From NCBI GenBank assembly GCA_035772735.1, contig JASDFA010000027.1, positions 35,074,001 through 35,138,000 of the forward strand: a stretch of 64,000 nt of DNA, given 5' to 3'. Shown in pieces: positions 20,292-32,147 of the stretch (the stretch's first letter is position 1; each line of letters begins with the position of its first letter). Under the pieces are notes generated by a model. The model worked only from the letters and a program-made list of their open reading frames with translations. It had not been told where the DNA came from and searched no databases. A program made the translations under genes and the position numbers. This stretch comes from Datura wrightii (Eukaryota > Streptophyta > Magnoliopsida > Solanales > Solanaceae).

Positions 20292-21281
20292 TACTTACTA
20301 AATATATATATACATGTTACTTATTAAATGGATAGATAGTAGGATGCTGCATCGACAGGTATGAGTCTTATCTTCCTTCTAGTGCAGTTAAGCTCAGAAC
20401 AGATTCTGCTATTCCAGACAGTTTTAGCTATCCCCTGTCATTTCAGTAACTATCAGTATTACTGTTTATCTTCAGTTATGTTCAGTTTTGCTTTGCATAC
20501 TTGGTACCAGTGGTACTGACGCCCGTTTGGCGGCGCTGCATTACTTGCCTGCAGGTACTCATAGACGAGGAGCCGATCCCTCATGATTCTAGCCAGCACA
20601 TAGAGTCATCAGCTCCTGTCATCCGGAGCTAGACAACTAGAGGTTTATTTCTTTTCTTTTGTTGTACAGTATGGGTAGGCCGGGGCCCTGTCCCGACCAT
20701 CTTTCAGTATTCTTAGAGGCTTACAGATTGTGTATTCCTTGTGGTTAGTTGTACCAGTGTGAGGTCATATGTATGTTTTAGATTGTTTATTACGGTCATG
20801 TGGGGCCTTATTCAGTTGGTAGTGGTGACCTTGTCGGTCACGTAGCAGTTTAGCACTTGTTTTCTTGATTCAGAGATAACTAGACAGCATGGTGGCCTTG
20901 TCGGCCTGCATAGGTTCCCTATTGATTCAGTTGTTCTGGGTAGCTGTTGTTTCTTACAGGTGGCTATAGGCATAGTCGGTCGGAGTCTATATTTACAGCC
21001 GTTATATAGCCCGTCATTTTCTTGAATCTAGTGTTAGAGCCAGCCTGGCACTAGAAGTGCTTAGGCTCAGCTAGTCCAGGAGTCCAGGTCATAGTAGGGC
21101 ACCAGGTGCCAGTCATGCCTCCCAAGGCGGGGCGTGACAATTTGTACTTTTCAATTTTTCACAAAATAAAAACTCTACTAAATAAGGTAAGAGTTAAAAA
21201 TATTAAGGTTACATGTAAAAAAAATATTTAATGCTAAAATACTGTAAAACTCATAGAGGGTAAAAAAATTACCTGTTTATA

Positions 21282-21296
21282 GTTTGCCCCTCTTTG
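21282..21296 (-). other. Polypurine tract of element K
   Basis: On the minus strand CCAAAGAGGGGCAAACT, as expected before a Tat/Ogre 3' LTR. The LTR start just left of it is degenerate. Confidence 0.55.
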
Positions 21297-21839
21297 GTTG
21301 GAAACTTGAAGAGTTTTCACAAAAAGAAGTAGACAATAAGACAAGTTTTGACTTGACCGTTATTTTAAATGAAAAAGGAGGAATGAGAACGCTAACGAAG
21401 CCCTGATTTTGGACAGACTACATATCCCAGGTTATAAGGGAATCCGGTCACGTGTAGTTCAAGAAGTAAGAAGGGTGATAACACATGTTGAGATAAAAAG
21501 TTGAATGAGGTTCTGTTGAGGCTTTGATCTGCGGATCTTGTCACTATATCAAAATGAAAAATAAAAGCTAAGAATCATTCTCATTCACTTATTTTCTTGA
21601 TTAGCAGTTGGATAGGAATATATGTCAGGATGTTGAGCTGCTACGCGCATTTGAAAAGCTGACTCTGACTATCACTGAGATTGAACATTTTGGTAAGAGT
21701 TAAAACTCTGTCATTGGACATCAAATTAATATTTTTCTAGGAAAAAACTACAATCCATCACAAACAAAACACAAACAAATTTCCGCAGTTTTCACTAGAT
21801 TTTTTCTGTTATTAGCAATTGTAAGCTTCAAAAATAAAC

Positions 21840-22436
21840 TTAGACGAGAAAGTGTCTATCCTAGGAGAATAATGAAAATAAAAGGTTTCATACTAGGATA
21901 TGTTTATACTGGAAAAAGAAATAAAGATCTCAGACTAGAAAGTGTTTATTTTAGGAGAGAAGAAAATAAAGATTTCGGACTAGGAAATGTTTATCCCAAG
22001 AGAAAAGAAAAGAAAAATTATCTCAGTCTAGGAAGTGTTTATCCTAGGAGGACAATAAAAAAAGAACAATCTCAGACTAGAAAATATTTATTCCAGGAGA
22101 AAAAAACATAATTGCATCAGACTAGGAAATGTTTTTCCTAGGAGAAAAAACATAGATATCTCAGTTTCGGAAGTGTTTATCCTAGGAGAAAAGAAAATTT
22201 GTCTCAAACTAGAAAAGTGTTTATCCTAGGAGAAAAGAAAAAAATAATTTGTCTTAGACTAGAAAATGTTTATCCTAAGAGAAAAATGAAAATAGCAATC
22301 TCAGACTAAGAAATATTTATCTTATTGAGAAAAGAAAATAAAGGTATCAGAATAGGAAATATTTATCCTAGGAGAATAATGAAATAATAATCTCATCCTA
22401 GAAAGTGTTTATCTTAAGAGAATAATAAAATAATTT
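21840..22436 (-). repeat. Tandem array of about 13 units in element K
   Basis: Units of about 41-50 bp with the plus-strand core TCAGACTAGGAAATGTTTATCCTAGGAGA followed by an A-rich spacer (core given here in overlapping parts: TCAGACTAGGAA, then ATGTTTATCCTAGGAGA). The copies are diverged. Most contain the dyad CTAGGA/TCCTAG. The position upstream of the polypurine tract matches the tandem arrays known from the 3' regions of Ogre-type elements. Confidence 0.85.
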
Positions 22437-24815
22437 ACACATGCATGAAGAAAGATAAAGAGTGAAAGCTTTACTGTAATTGTATTTACGAACTTAAATC
22501 TCTAAAGTTGCATTTTATATCAGCAAGATTGCCCCTGTTTCATAAAAAAAGAAAAAAAGAAAGAAAACTGTAAGTTTCAAAAATGGTGGTCAGTTTGTGG
22601 CCTTGTTTTTGAGGATTCTTGCTCATGTTATTTTCATGTTCGATCCTAGTTTCAGCTTGGGTAGATTATGTTTGTTACCTGGACTACCTATATTGATAAC
22701 CTTTATAATTAAAGACATCTCTAATGGATTTCAAAACTTCAAACTTATATATGTTGTATTGTTTCCACATTCCAACAACCATTAAATCTTGTATTTATAT
22801 AAATTCTCAAACATGTAAACTTCAAAGAACTGTGCATATACTCCTTCTTAAATCATGTCACCTTTGATATGCTAGATTTTTCTTTGTGCAATTGGATAGA
22901 TGGTAAAATATTTTGAAATCATTTCTTGCTTGTTTTGATAATGACTAACTTAAAGATAAAATGCAAAAGGAATAAAGTGATACAAAATAAAAAAGAAATA
23001 GTATTTAACAAGGGTGTCCCTTTTGAAAAATGAAGGAAAGAAATGGCTCTTTTGAATGGGATAACTACTTTCGATATGATGACATGTATTTTGAATTAAA
23101 TGACCTGATCTATCCAATCAATCTAAACTTTAATCTCGTCAAACTTTCAAACCTTTGAAATTAAGCTTCTATATTTCAACTTTTGTATTATATCCAAGGC
23201 TCACATTCGGTTAGTGTGCCTCGAAGGATTTTCACCAACAAACTTCTCTCATTGGTCATTTTTCTACCGACTTCATGTTGCCTTACAGTGTCCTTGAGGG
23301 TTCTTACCAATAAGACTCTCATTTTTACTTCTCTCAACATACTGTCACCTTATGGTGCCCGTGAAGATTTTCACCTATAAGCCTTTCTCATTTTGCTTTT
23401 CATTTTTTATTCCTTGTACAAACAATATGACATTGTTCCTTGTATAATAATCAACACTGGAAGTATGCTTGATTTTTCATTCTTAAAAATTGATCTAAAG
23501 GTCTTTCATTGGACTGTAACATGGATTTTAGATAGGGTTAGAAAGACAGGGTTGCATGAAGGCTCAAAGATTGTACTAAAATAACATTGTTTGAGACTTA
23601 CGACATTTGAAATCGACTCTTTTTTGCAAACAATAAAAATAAAACTCACTTCTCTTTTTTTTGCCCTAGTTTCTTTGATACTGGGTAACTTTTAGATTTT
23701 TACTTGGTTGGATCGAACTCCTGAGTAGGGCTGCATATGTATCTTGTTAAAGCAAGAATCAGGTCAAACATAATTCAGGAAACTTGTTCTTTTTGTTTTG
23801 TTATATTTTTTAATTACTTTTTCTTTTTGACTATTTTTTTTATTTTTTTACTCCCTTTTTTCTTTTTGGACTTTTTTTCCTAACTTTATTTTGATTCCAA
23901 AAGAGGGGTATTAAAGAAAATAAAACTAAAGCTCAAGAAGGGTAGCAAAGGATGACACAGTGTTTGGATAGAGGAATAAAATATCTTTGTCATGTCAATC
24001 ATAAAAATGTCAAGTACAAAGCATGTGGTTCAAGAATAAGAAGTGAAAATCATACATTATCTTTTAGAGCAACTGCATCATTGGACATGTCTGTCACTTT
24101 TCCTTCCACACATTGATAATTAGAGAGCTTTATTTGGGTATTACCTTCTTCAAAACAGATGACACGTATCAATTTGGATTGAACTTGACCTTTTGACTTC
24201 TTTTTAAAATGGAAGGACATGTTTCATCTTATTGATCTATTTCATATTGCCGGAGGTACAACTTCTTGTTATATATTGGTGTCATTCTCAGGATTTCTAA
24301 AATGGCTATTTTAGTATCATTCAAGCTAAACTTCATCTGATTGTCCAAATTTTTCAGTCCTCTACCTATTTCCTCAAATGTTTTTCTTGAATTTCCAACT
24401 TATTGGTGCATGTGATCCATTACTAGATAGGACTTCAAGATTCCACATGCATGTCACATCACCATGCATGTCACATCACCAAAACTCTAAATAAAAAGAA
24501 ATATATACAAGAAGAACTAAGTAGAATAGATTAAAATGATACAGAAAGAGAAATATTTCATTAAGTAAAAAAGGATAGAAAGGTTTAACAATAAAACAAA
24601 TAATCTAAATTCTAGGTTACAACCCTGCAATAACCCAGATAACAAACTTACGACAAGACTCACCAATGAGACAAAAATAAAAAGGATAGAATGGTTTGAC
24701 ACACTAAAACAAACAAAATGAAATCTGAATTATAACTCTGAAATAACCAAATAATAGAAATGATGACAAAATAAACTACCAATACTCCTTTTCAGAAAAG
24801 AAAGGAGTGTCAGTC

Positions 24816-27723
24816 TGTCACAACCCGAGTTTACACCCTAGCCATAACACGGGATAAGAAACTCTCAAAGGCTTCAAGTCGATTCATCGTATAATCATAG
24901 CATAACACTTAACAATATAAACAGCTAACAAAACACAGCTGAGCGGAAGCTAACTTTAAGAGCCAAGTTAACATTTAAGGACATAATCTAGCAAAACATA
25001 ATACATAGTCTGAATCTGATTACACATGTCTGGAAGCCTCTACTAAACTGATGAGTTGCTGGGATAGGTCCCCAGCTAACTCTCAAAGTTTGAAAACTGA
25101 AATACAATTGAATAAGAACATAGACCTCGTCCTCGAGGGATGAGGACCCCACAATCTGTTGAGATGGAGGGAGGAGCGAGTCTACCCGCGGGGCTGAGTC
25201 TGGACACCTGAATCTATATCATGAAATGATATAGCACATAAAGTATGCGGTCAGTACTTTAAATGTACTGAGCATGCAGGCAAACGTAAACAACTAAACA
25301 TGCAAGTATACAAGAAGGAAATAACTGAGTACATCGACATATAACTAATCTAGAATGCAACAATCCTCTTTTGAATCATATACACATAAATACATGAAAC
25401 TTTCATTTGGAACTCATATTATGATACGTCATCAAATTCATGCACAAGGATCAAGTTGCTGAACATTTAATGAGAGCCGAAGTTGAGGCTAGTATCATAC
25501 ACTATACTGGATAACTACTGATAAATGAGTTTCATTTCATTATATTATATCTGTTTTAAACTGAAGTTCGAACCATACGAAATTGAGCCATGATAATAAC
25601 ATAACTAAGGAAGTCATTCTCTACTATGGAGAGTCCCAACTAAACTAAGGGAGTCATTCTCTGCTACGGAGAGCCCCGACTGAGCTAGGGAGTCATTCTC
25701 TGCTATGGAGAATCCCGACTGAACTAGGGAGTCATTCTCTGTTATGGAGAATCCCGACTGAACTAGGGAGTCATTCTCTGCTATGGAGAATTCCGACTGA
25801 ACTAGGGAGTCATTCTCTGTTATGGAGAATCCCAACTGAACTAGGGAGTCATTCTCTGCTATGGAGAGTCCCGAACTGATCAAGGGAAACATTCTCGGCC
25901 ATGGGGAGTCCCTGATTGACTAGATAGTAAAGAGTACTGCTCTGATATTATACATTTAGTCTATGCTACTACAGCTAATCAGAAACATGAACATTTACTG
26001 ATTTCCTCATATGACATTCATTTAGAAAGGATTAGGGCTACTTTCTACTAACAACAAGCCCAACAATTTGGAATATCATTCTCATGATTTATCATCATAA
26101 TTCACATCGTCATAGTACCAAATCATCATTTAGTCCACTCATCTTACATTTACGAACATCCATAAATTCATATCATACTTTACACAACTCCACAACATTC
26201 AAGTTCTGAGCTCATAACGTATAACATAGGGTCATGTAGGATCCATAGGTCCAATTTACACCTTGACATAGATATATTATTTCATATATTTAGATTTACG
26301 GAGAGCCATACACTTAACTCATACCTTAAACATTTACAACGAGATCACGGAAGGAGCATACATTTTTATTTCATAGAACCCATTTCAAAATTTACTCCAA
26401 TTCATAAGAAAGGTGCAATAATTATGCCATTATCATAGGTTTATCTTATACTCAAAATAGCTTCATCGAAAACATAATGAAAACACATATTTACTATCAA
26501 TTGTTCAAGCCCATAAATCCTAATCTCATATCAACATATTTATCAAATGGTATATTCTAATTTTTAGGGAAATTCTTACGATCTTCACATATTTTAAACA
26601 TGGATACGAGTTATTGATATAATCGAGTGAACAATAGTAAAATCCCAATTAAAATTCGAGCCAGCTTATGAAGAAAATACTATAATCATGCATTTTCACC
26701 ATCTAGCACATAATTCAAGGTAATCAAACACTTCCATAAGAATTATTAACTTATAATCCTAATGGGTTTAGAATTCATAGAAGATATAGAAGAAATCACT
26801 CATCCATCGAAACCCTAGGTCATGCTTTTCTAGAATAATTAAAATTGGGTTTTTTGATAAAGCATTTTGGGACACAAAAATGGAAGGATATCCTTGTTGA
26901 AAAACCCACATACCTGTTAGGAGAAATTCCACTCGAAATTACACCTTGAAGCCTTGAGGAAACCCTTGATTGAATCCTTGATCTTGAGAGGAAAGAAAGG
27001 AGAGTTGAGGGAATGAGAGGTTAGCCTTGAAAACCCACCCCACCCCCCTAAAAACGTCCCTTAAAAGCCAAAATGATGTCATTTTAAAACTGGAAAAGTA
27101 GAACTTTACCAAAATACCCCTAGAAAAAACATTAAAAATCTGTCGATCTGAGACCACGACCCTCACCATGAGTTGTTGGTCCTCACTACGACTTGTGGTG
27201 ACCATCCATTGACTTCACGGGTTCCTCACTGGCAATCCATCCAATGATCAACACGACGAGTCGCTACTTGATCCAATGACTCGTCAGTCCTTTCATCTCC
27301 CCAATTGACCATCCTTATGTCCCTTCCAACGATCGACTCCACGAGTCATTGCTAGCTTTAACAGCCCGTTATAACCACCCATTGCCACTAACCTGAAACC
27401 CTGGACTCCAACCCACGACTCCTCATGACGACCCGTTAAATCCACTAACGAGTCATCACCTGAATCATTCCCTCCGACTAGCCTGGACTGAAATCTCACC
27501 ATGAATGCCTCCAACGAGTCGTTGTCTCCTACAACCACACGTACCTCCTCTCATGGTATCACCTGGCACCTTTCCTGAAGTACTTCCAACGACTGCTTCA
27601 ACGACCCATTTGTTCCAACAATGACTCATTGGACGAGTCATTCTGAGGCAGTTTTGGCAGATTTTTTGTTGAGCTTATTTCAAATTCCAAGTCTTAAATC
27701 TTGATAACTTTTGGGGTGTTACA
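24816..27723 (-). repeat. Chromovirus-type LTR, 2.9 kb
   Basis: On the minus strand it starts TGTAACACCCC (27723) and ends GGGTTGTGACA (24816), the usual ends of Del-like LTRs. It shares CAGGTATGTGGG (minus strand, about 26910) with LTR J. An 8-bp inverted repeat GACGAGTC/GACTCGTC lies at 27255-27262 and 27278-27285. It holds a 39-bp tandem repeat. The flanks (CAGTC and CTTTC) do not give a clear target duplication, so whether it is a solo LTR or the 3' LTR of fragment I is open. Confidence 0.8.
25609..25922. repeat. 39-bp tandem repeat inside a chromovirus LTR
   Basis: Eight units with the core GGGAGTCATTCTCTG and then ATGGAGAATCCCGACTGAA. Units three to six differ by one or two bases. Because 39 is a multiple of three, the minus strand reads as a 13-residue repeat, but there is no sign it is a gene. 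Confidence 0.92.
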
Positions 27724-27734
27724 CTTTCCAACTA

Positions 27735-28150
27735 TCAAGCTTGAAATCTTAGCCACTAGTTTTCACGTCAACCTTAACAGAACCTCTGTTGATTTCAAAT
27801 ATCTTTTCTTCAGCAAGTAGTTTCTTGATTCTTCTAACCAAACTATCTTCGATGCTAGGATCTAGAGCCAATATAGAAGATTTTCCATCACTTGACTTGA
27901 AAGAATCGTTGTACTCCTTTTCATAACATATCATCCTAATAAAGTTTGCATCATCATTTGCTGATAGAGGATTCTGAGTGATATTTGGTGAATCACTATC
28001 TTACACCACAATTATCTTTGATTGGATTATCTTTCTCACCTCCATTTTCAAAATTGAACAATCTTCAGTACTATGTCCGAGGGTTTCAGAATGGTATGCA
28101 CACCGTGCGGCAGGGTTAAAACTTCTCGCATGGATCTGCATTGTGCTTCA
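27735..28150 (-). pseudogene. Tat/Ogre-type gag fragment with zinc knuckle
   Basis: Minus-strand frame with the Tat-type knuckle CAYHSETLGHSTEDC (about 28064-28109), followed by KMEVRKIIQSK, a stop, and a segment ending EEKIFEINRGSVKVDV, which resembles the linker after the knuckle in Tat gag. An extra T just upstream shifts the frame. It abuts the LTR on one side and is fused to a chromovirus integrase on the other. It may belong to element K. Confidence 0.6.
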
Positions 28151-30014
28151 CAAGGTTCAAACCATCCAATTGGCAAATGAAACTTGCGACCATTTAGAGC
28201 CTCAAATGGAATCATCTGTATACTCGATTGGTAGCTATTATTATAAGAAAACTCTGCCAAAGGTAATTGATCATCCCAATGGCCACCAAAATCAATCGCA
28301 CAAGCTCTAAGCATGTCCTCCAAGATTTGATAACCTGTTCATACTGTCCATCAGTTTGCGGATGAAAAGTTGTATTCTACTCGACTTCTGAACCCAATGA
28401 CTTCTAAGAAGACTTTCAAAACTCAATACTGAATTGTGCACCTCAATCAGATATTATTGAAATAGGCACACCATAAAGCGAAACTATCTCATGAAGGTAA
28501 ATATCTGCTAACTGCTTTGGAGTATGAATAACCCGAACTGGTATGAAACAGGATAACTTTTTGAGTCTATCCACAATCACCTAAACTGAGTCATTTTTCT
28601 TGAAAGTGCTTGGCAACCAAACAACAAAATCCATAGTAATCCTCTCCCACTTCTACTCTTGGATAATTAAGTTTGGCATTACTCCACCAAGTTTTTGATG
28701 TTCATATTTGACTTGTTGACAATTTAACTAACTAGTCACATGCTTTAAAATATCAGCCCTCATACCCATCCATCAGTATAATCCACGCAATTTTTGATAC
28801 ATCTTAGTAGCACATGGGTGGATGGAGTATTGTGAGCTATGAGCCTCTTCAAGAATTAGCTATTTCACATCACCCACAATGGGAATACATAGTCTACCAT
28901 GTTCAAGAAGCACGCCTTCACCATCAATAGAGAATGACTTAACGCCCTCATTCTGCACACGATCTCGTAGTCTAGCAAGATAGGGATCTTCATATTGGTG
29001 AGTCTTGACTTATCCAACTAAGGGAAATTGTACCACCATACCTGCTAGTAGCTTTCCCGGCACTATATGATCAAATGACACTCACCGATTGAATAATGCT
29101 TGAATATCTATAACCATAGATCGCTTTTCAATAGTGAACCGAGCCAAACTACCCATAGAGTTTCTACTCAAGGCATCCACCACCACATTCGCCTTCCCAA
29201 GGTGATAAAAAATGGTAAGATCATAATCTTTAAGTAACTTTAACCACCATCATTATCTCAGATTCAGATATTTCTGCTTGAATATGTATTGTAGACTCTT
29301 CTGAACAGTGTAAGTTTTACATGGCTCACCATAAAGATAGTGATGCTAGATCTTTAGTGCAAATACAACTGCGGCCAATTACAAGTCATGAGTTGAATAA
29401 TTCTTCTAATGAATCTTTTAGTCGAGACGCATATGCCACCACTTTACCATTCTGCATTAAGACACAACCCAATCAGAATCAAGAAATATCACAATAAATG
29501 GTGAAACCATCCTCTGTTGTAGGTAACATCAAAATTAGAGTTGTAGTCAATGCAATCTTTAATTTCTGAAAACCTTCTTCGCATCCATCAGACCACTGGA
29601 ATACCACACCTTTTTGACTTAAACACGTTAATGGAGTGGCTATATTTGAGAAGCCTTCCACAAACCTTCTGTAATATCCATCTAGTCCAAATAAGATGCG
29701 CTTTCTGTAAGTGTACTAGGTCGAGGCCAATCTCGAACCGCTTCAATATTCCTGGGATCAACTTGAATTCCATCCCATGACACTATGTGTCCCAAAAAAG
29801 AAATTGTGCCCAACTAGATCTCACATTTTGAGAACTTGGCATAAATCTTGAATTCTCTAAGTGTTTGTAGCACAATTCTCAGGTGTTGCTCATGTTCTGC
29901 CTCACTCAAGGAGTAGACCAGAATTTCATCAATGAACACAATAACAAAATGATCTAAGTACAGTTTGAATACCCTATTCATGAGGTCCATAAATGTTGCA
30001 TTTGTAATAGTCAA
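28151..30014 (-). pseudogene. Chromovirus I: RT, RNase H and integrase fragment
   Basis: Degenerate minus-strand pol. RT palm with VIVFIDEILVYS (FIDE in place of FIDD, about 29900-29945), RNase H entry (MEGFSNIATPLT near 29661, then EDGFTIYCD), and integrase C-part (HWDDQLPLAEFSYNNSYQSS and GWFEP, to about 28151). Stops are frequent. RT is cut at 30014, in the region that normally reads FGLTNAP, by an Athila-type LTR. The integrase ends at the Tat gag junction. Confidence 0.8.
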
Positions 30015-30776
30015 TGATGTACCTTGATTTTATGGAACTTTTGATGCTTAAAATGAAGAAAAAATGCTAGTACTTAGGTGTGTTTATATGGATGTAAGGT
30101 ATGTTTGTTGTTGTTGTAGGGAGAATCAGTTAGGGGAGTCAGATTGGTAAAAATAAGTATAAAAATAAGAAAAAGAATTCATATGGGTTACATCATGAAC
30201 CGTACCATCTGGGTACAAGTCATTGCTAGTAATCGTGACAAAGAATCATAGAATTCACAAGTGCAAAACCTCAAGGTAAGACAGGGCATCATAAGTCATG
30301 ACATCATGGTACAACTCATATTAAGGCTCATAGCTAGAAGAAGAGAACCATCTAATTGACATTTTCAAGGCACGAGTCATACCAGCATAGTACGACTCAC
30401 AATGAGGGTCTGTAGTTTAAAGATTAGAGATATGGAGATTCGGACGTCCTGACCATGGATGATGGTATGACTCATAGTAACCTATCACAAGTCATACTGG
30501 GCATCCTTACTTGAACAGATCAGAAGTTTCCAGCCATGTTACGACCATTGACCATGACTCGTAGCATCCTACAGTCCTTATTAATTTAGGAAAAGATTTT
30601 AATGATTGTATAAATACTTTCCTTGTAGTTTTTATGTCATGATTATTATAGACCAGTATTACGGTATTTTGGGATTTTCATAACACTTCTTGGAGATCGA
30701 ATTGTGTTGTGATATTCGAACAATATTATTTTATCAGTGTGTTCTTAATTTTGAAGATCAGTTTTGCAATTGAGAC
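30015..30776 (+). repeat. Athila-type LTR fragment (same family as E/F/G)
   Basis: Starts TGATGTACC and follows the E/F LTR (56050 onward) through TTAGGTGTGTTTATATGG, repeated GACTCGTA-type motifs and a TATAAATA box (30609-30616). It stops after TTTTGCAATTGAGAC, where the E/F LTR continues TTGGGATTTAG. The cut coincides with the start of LTR J, so J or a deletion removed its 3' half. Confidence 0.8.
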
Positions 30777-32147
30777 TGTAATGCCCCGAAACCTCAAACA
30801 CTAGATGCGGGACTTAAATTAGAAAATTTGGGAATCTGCAAAAAATGCCTTAGAACGACTCACCTAGCAAGTCGTTATAATACCTAACGACCCGTTAGAT
30901 GTCTTGTGGTCAGAATTGGGTCAAAGGTTAAGGTGTAAGACATTGTACCCCACGAGTCCTCACCATGACTCGTTATGTATGGCCAAAAGTCGTGGTGTCA
31001 CCCGTGGGGATCTATAGGGCTTTTGGTCAGTGTGGTCCACGACAGGTGACCATGAGTCTTGGTCACTCACCACAACTCGATAGGTCCCTCGTGGTGGCCT
31101 ATATGGATTTCCAAGAAGTGTACTCAACGAGTATGACCACGAGTTGTGGTCACTGATCACGACTTGTTAGGTCACCCGTTAGGAGAACCTGACAGTTTTT
31201 CGTTGCGATTTTCTTAGGGTAGTTTAGTATTTCTTACTCTCTTAAACTTTAAACTACGTCATTTTAGATGTAATTTCAAACCTATTAGTGGGAATGAATG
31301 GCCTCTCCCCCTTATTCCCATGTTCATTCTCAGAAAAATATCAACAAGTCTTTCAAGAACTCTCAGAGCAAGGTCCAGGGTTTCTCATTAATCTCTGGAA
31401 TTCAAGCTTACTCCTCAGGGGAATTTCATAGCCAGGTATGTGGGAATTCAGCAAGGGAATTGTTCTTCCCTTGCATCCCCCAAAACCCTCTCATCGTTTC
31501 TCTATCAGTTTAGCCCTGAGTTTCTGAATACAAAGAAATTGCATGTTGTTTTTTGTTAATTTCAATAGAATGATATCCATTCTTATTATTGATATGGTCT
31601 CCATCAGTTCTTACCTAAATTATTGATGTTATTACAAAAGTGGCTTTAATCCCTAGATTTTTGAGTGGAGATTATTTGCGTATTAAATTCAGTCTAGTTT
31701 GTGAAGCGTGATTTGGGATGATTTTCTAGTATTTCTTATTGTCTAGATATTGAGTAAATGCTTCATTGAAAAGAATGACTTTATCCTTCGCACGAATAAG
31801 AAAGTTATAGCATTGGTTGTTGGATGTGATTCCTTTAATTCTTGAAATATTTGTCATATTACCATGTCGCTGGAATGAGTTGAGTTCTCTACTAGTTGCT
31901 TAGTAGTTCAGCTCAGTTAGAATGTAGAACCTCTTCAGAACTATACAGATTTTGTCAACTGATCAGTTTGACTTCAGTCTTTTCCTGAGGTGTCACTGGT
32001 GTCTCCCAGCTATCATAATCAGATTTAGAATCCAGTTTATTTGTCCATTAGGCGGTGTTGACATTTTAGATATATAGTTCTGACTAGCCTCAGGACCCTA
32101 GTTCAGATTACAGTTTGTTCTTAGACGGTTACAACGCTACTAGATAT
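30777..32147 (+). repeat. LTR J: partial chromovirus-type LTR
   Basis: Starts TGTAATGCCCCGAAAC, a Del-like LTR start. Its early part has many GACTCGT/ACGAGTC strings, including the hairpin ACGAGTC-CTCACCAT-GACTCGT (30952-30973). It shares CCAGGTATGTGGGAATT (about 31434) with the 24816-27723 LTR. No internal region or end was found before H begins, so it is truncated. No gene. Confidence 0.65.

Larger units (their letters stand above)
7895..21139 (+). mobile_element. Element C: decayed chromovirus (Del/Tekay-like Ty3/gypsy)
   Basis: Gag, protease, RT, RNase H, integrase and a C-terminal chromodomain-like tail in chromovirus order, then a polypurine tract and a 2.37 kb 3' LTR. The 5' LTR lies outside the window. 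C is interrupted by A in gag (left edge) and by B (10354-16339) in pol. Many in-frame stops, often TAG in place of a glutamine codon, show it is old and inactive. Confidence 0.85.
18771..21139 (+). repeat. 3' LTR of chromovirus C (2369 bp)
   Basis: Starts TGTTACACCCC and ends GGGGCGTGACA; the ends form an imperfect inverted repeat. A second copy, D (49404-51580), aligns along its length. U3 holds a 9-bp inverted repeat and a TATATAAA box. The downstream part contains repeated GGCCTTGTCGG strings (about 20830-20990) and a (TA)n run. Small ORFs are chance. Confidence 0.9.
21140..24815 (-). mobile_element. Element K: Tat/Ogre-like 3' noncoding region
   Basis: No gene. Read on the minus strand it resembles the stretch between integrase and the 3' LTR of H: a tandem array (21840-22436), the dispersed hairpin unit (21417-21460 and about 23731-23776), and a polypurine tract (about 21282-21296). 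LTR remains (21140-21281) are cut by C's LTR. The rest (22440-24815) is AT-rich, and I see only weak repeats of an 'AAGGATTTTCACC' type near 23220-23380. Pol is not present. Confidence 0.55.

Noticed and set aside
25614..25892. Minus-strand ORF encoding a 13-residue repeat
   Set aside because: It is the translation of a 39-bp DNA tandem repeat inside an LTR, with no start context or homologous gene.
24816..27723. Calling the LTR at 24816-27723 a proven solo LTR
   Set aside because: Flanking 5-mers CAGTC and CTTTC do not match well enough, and a chromovirus pol in the same orientation lies next to it.
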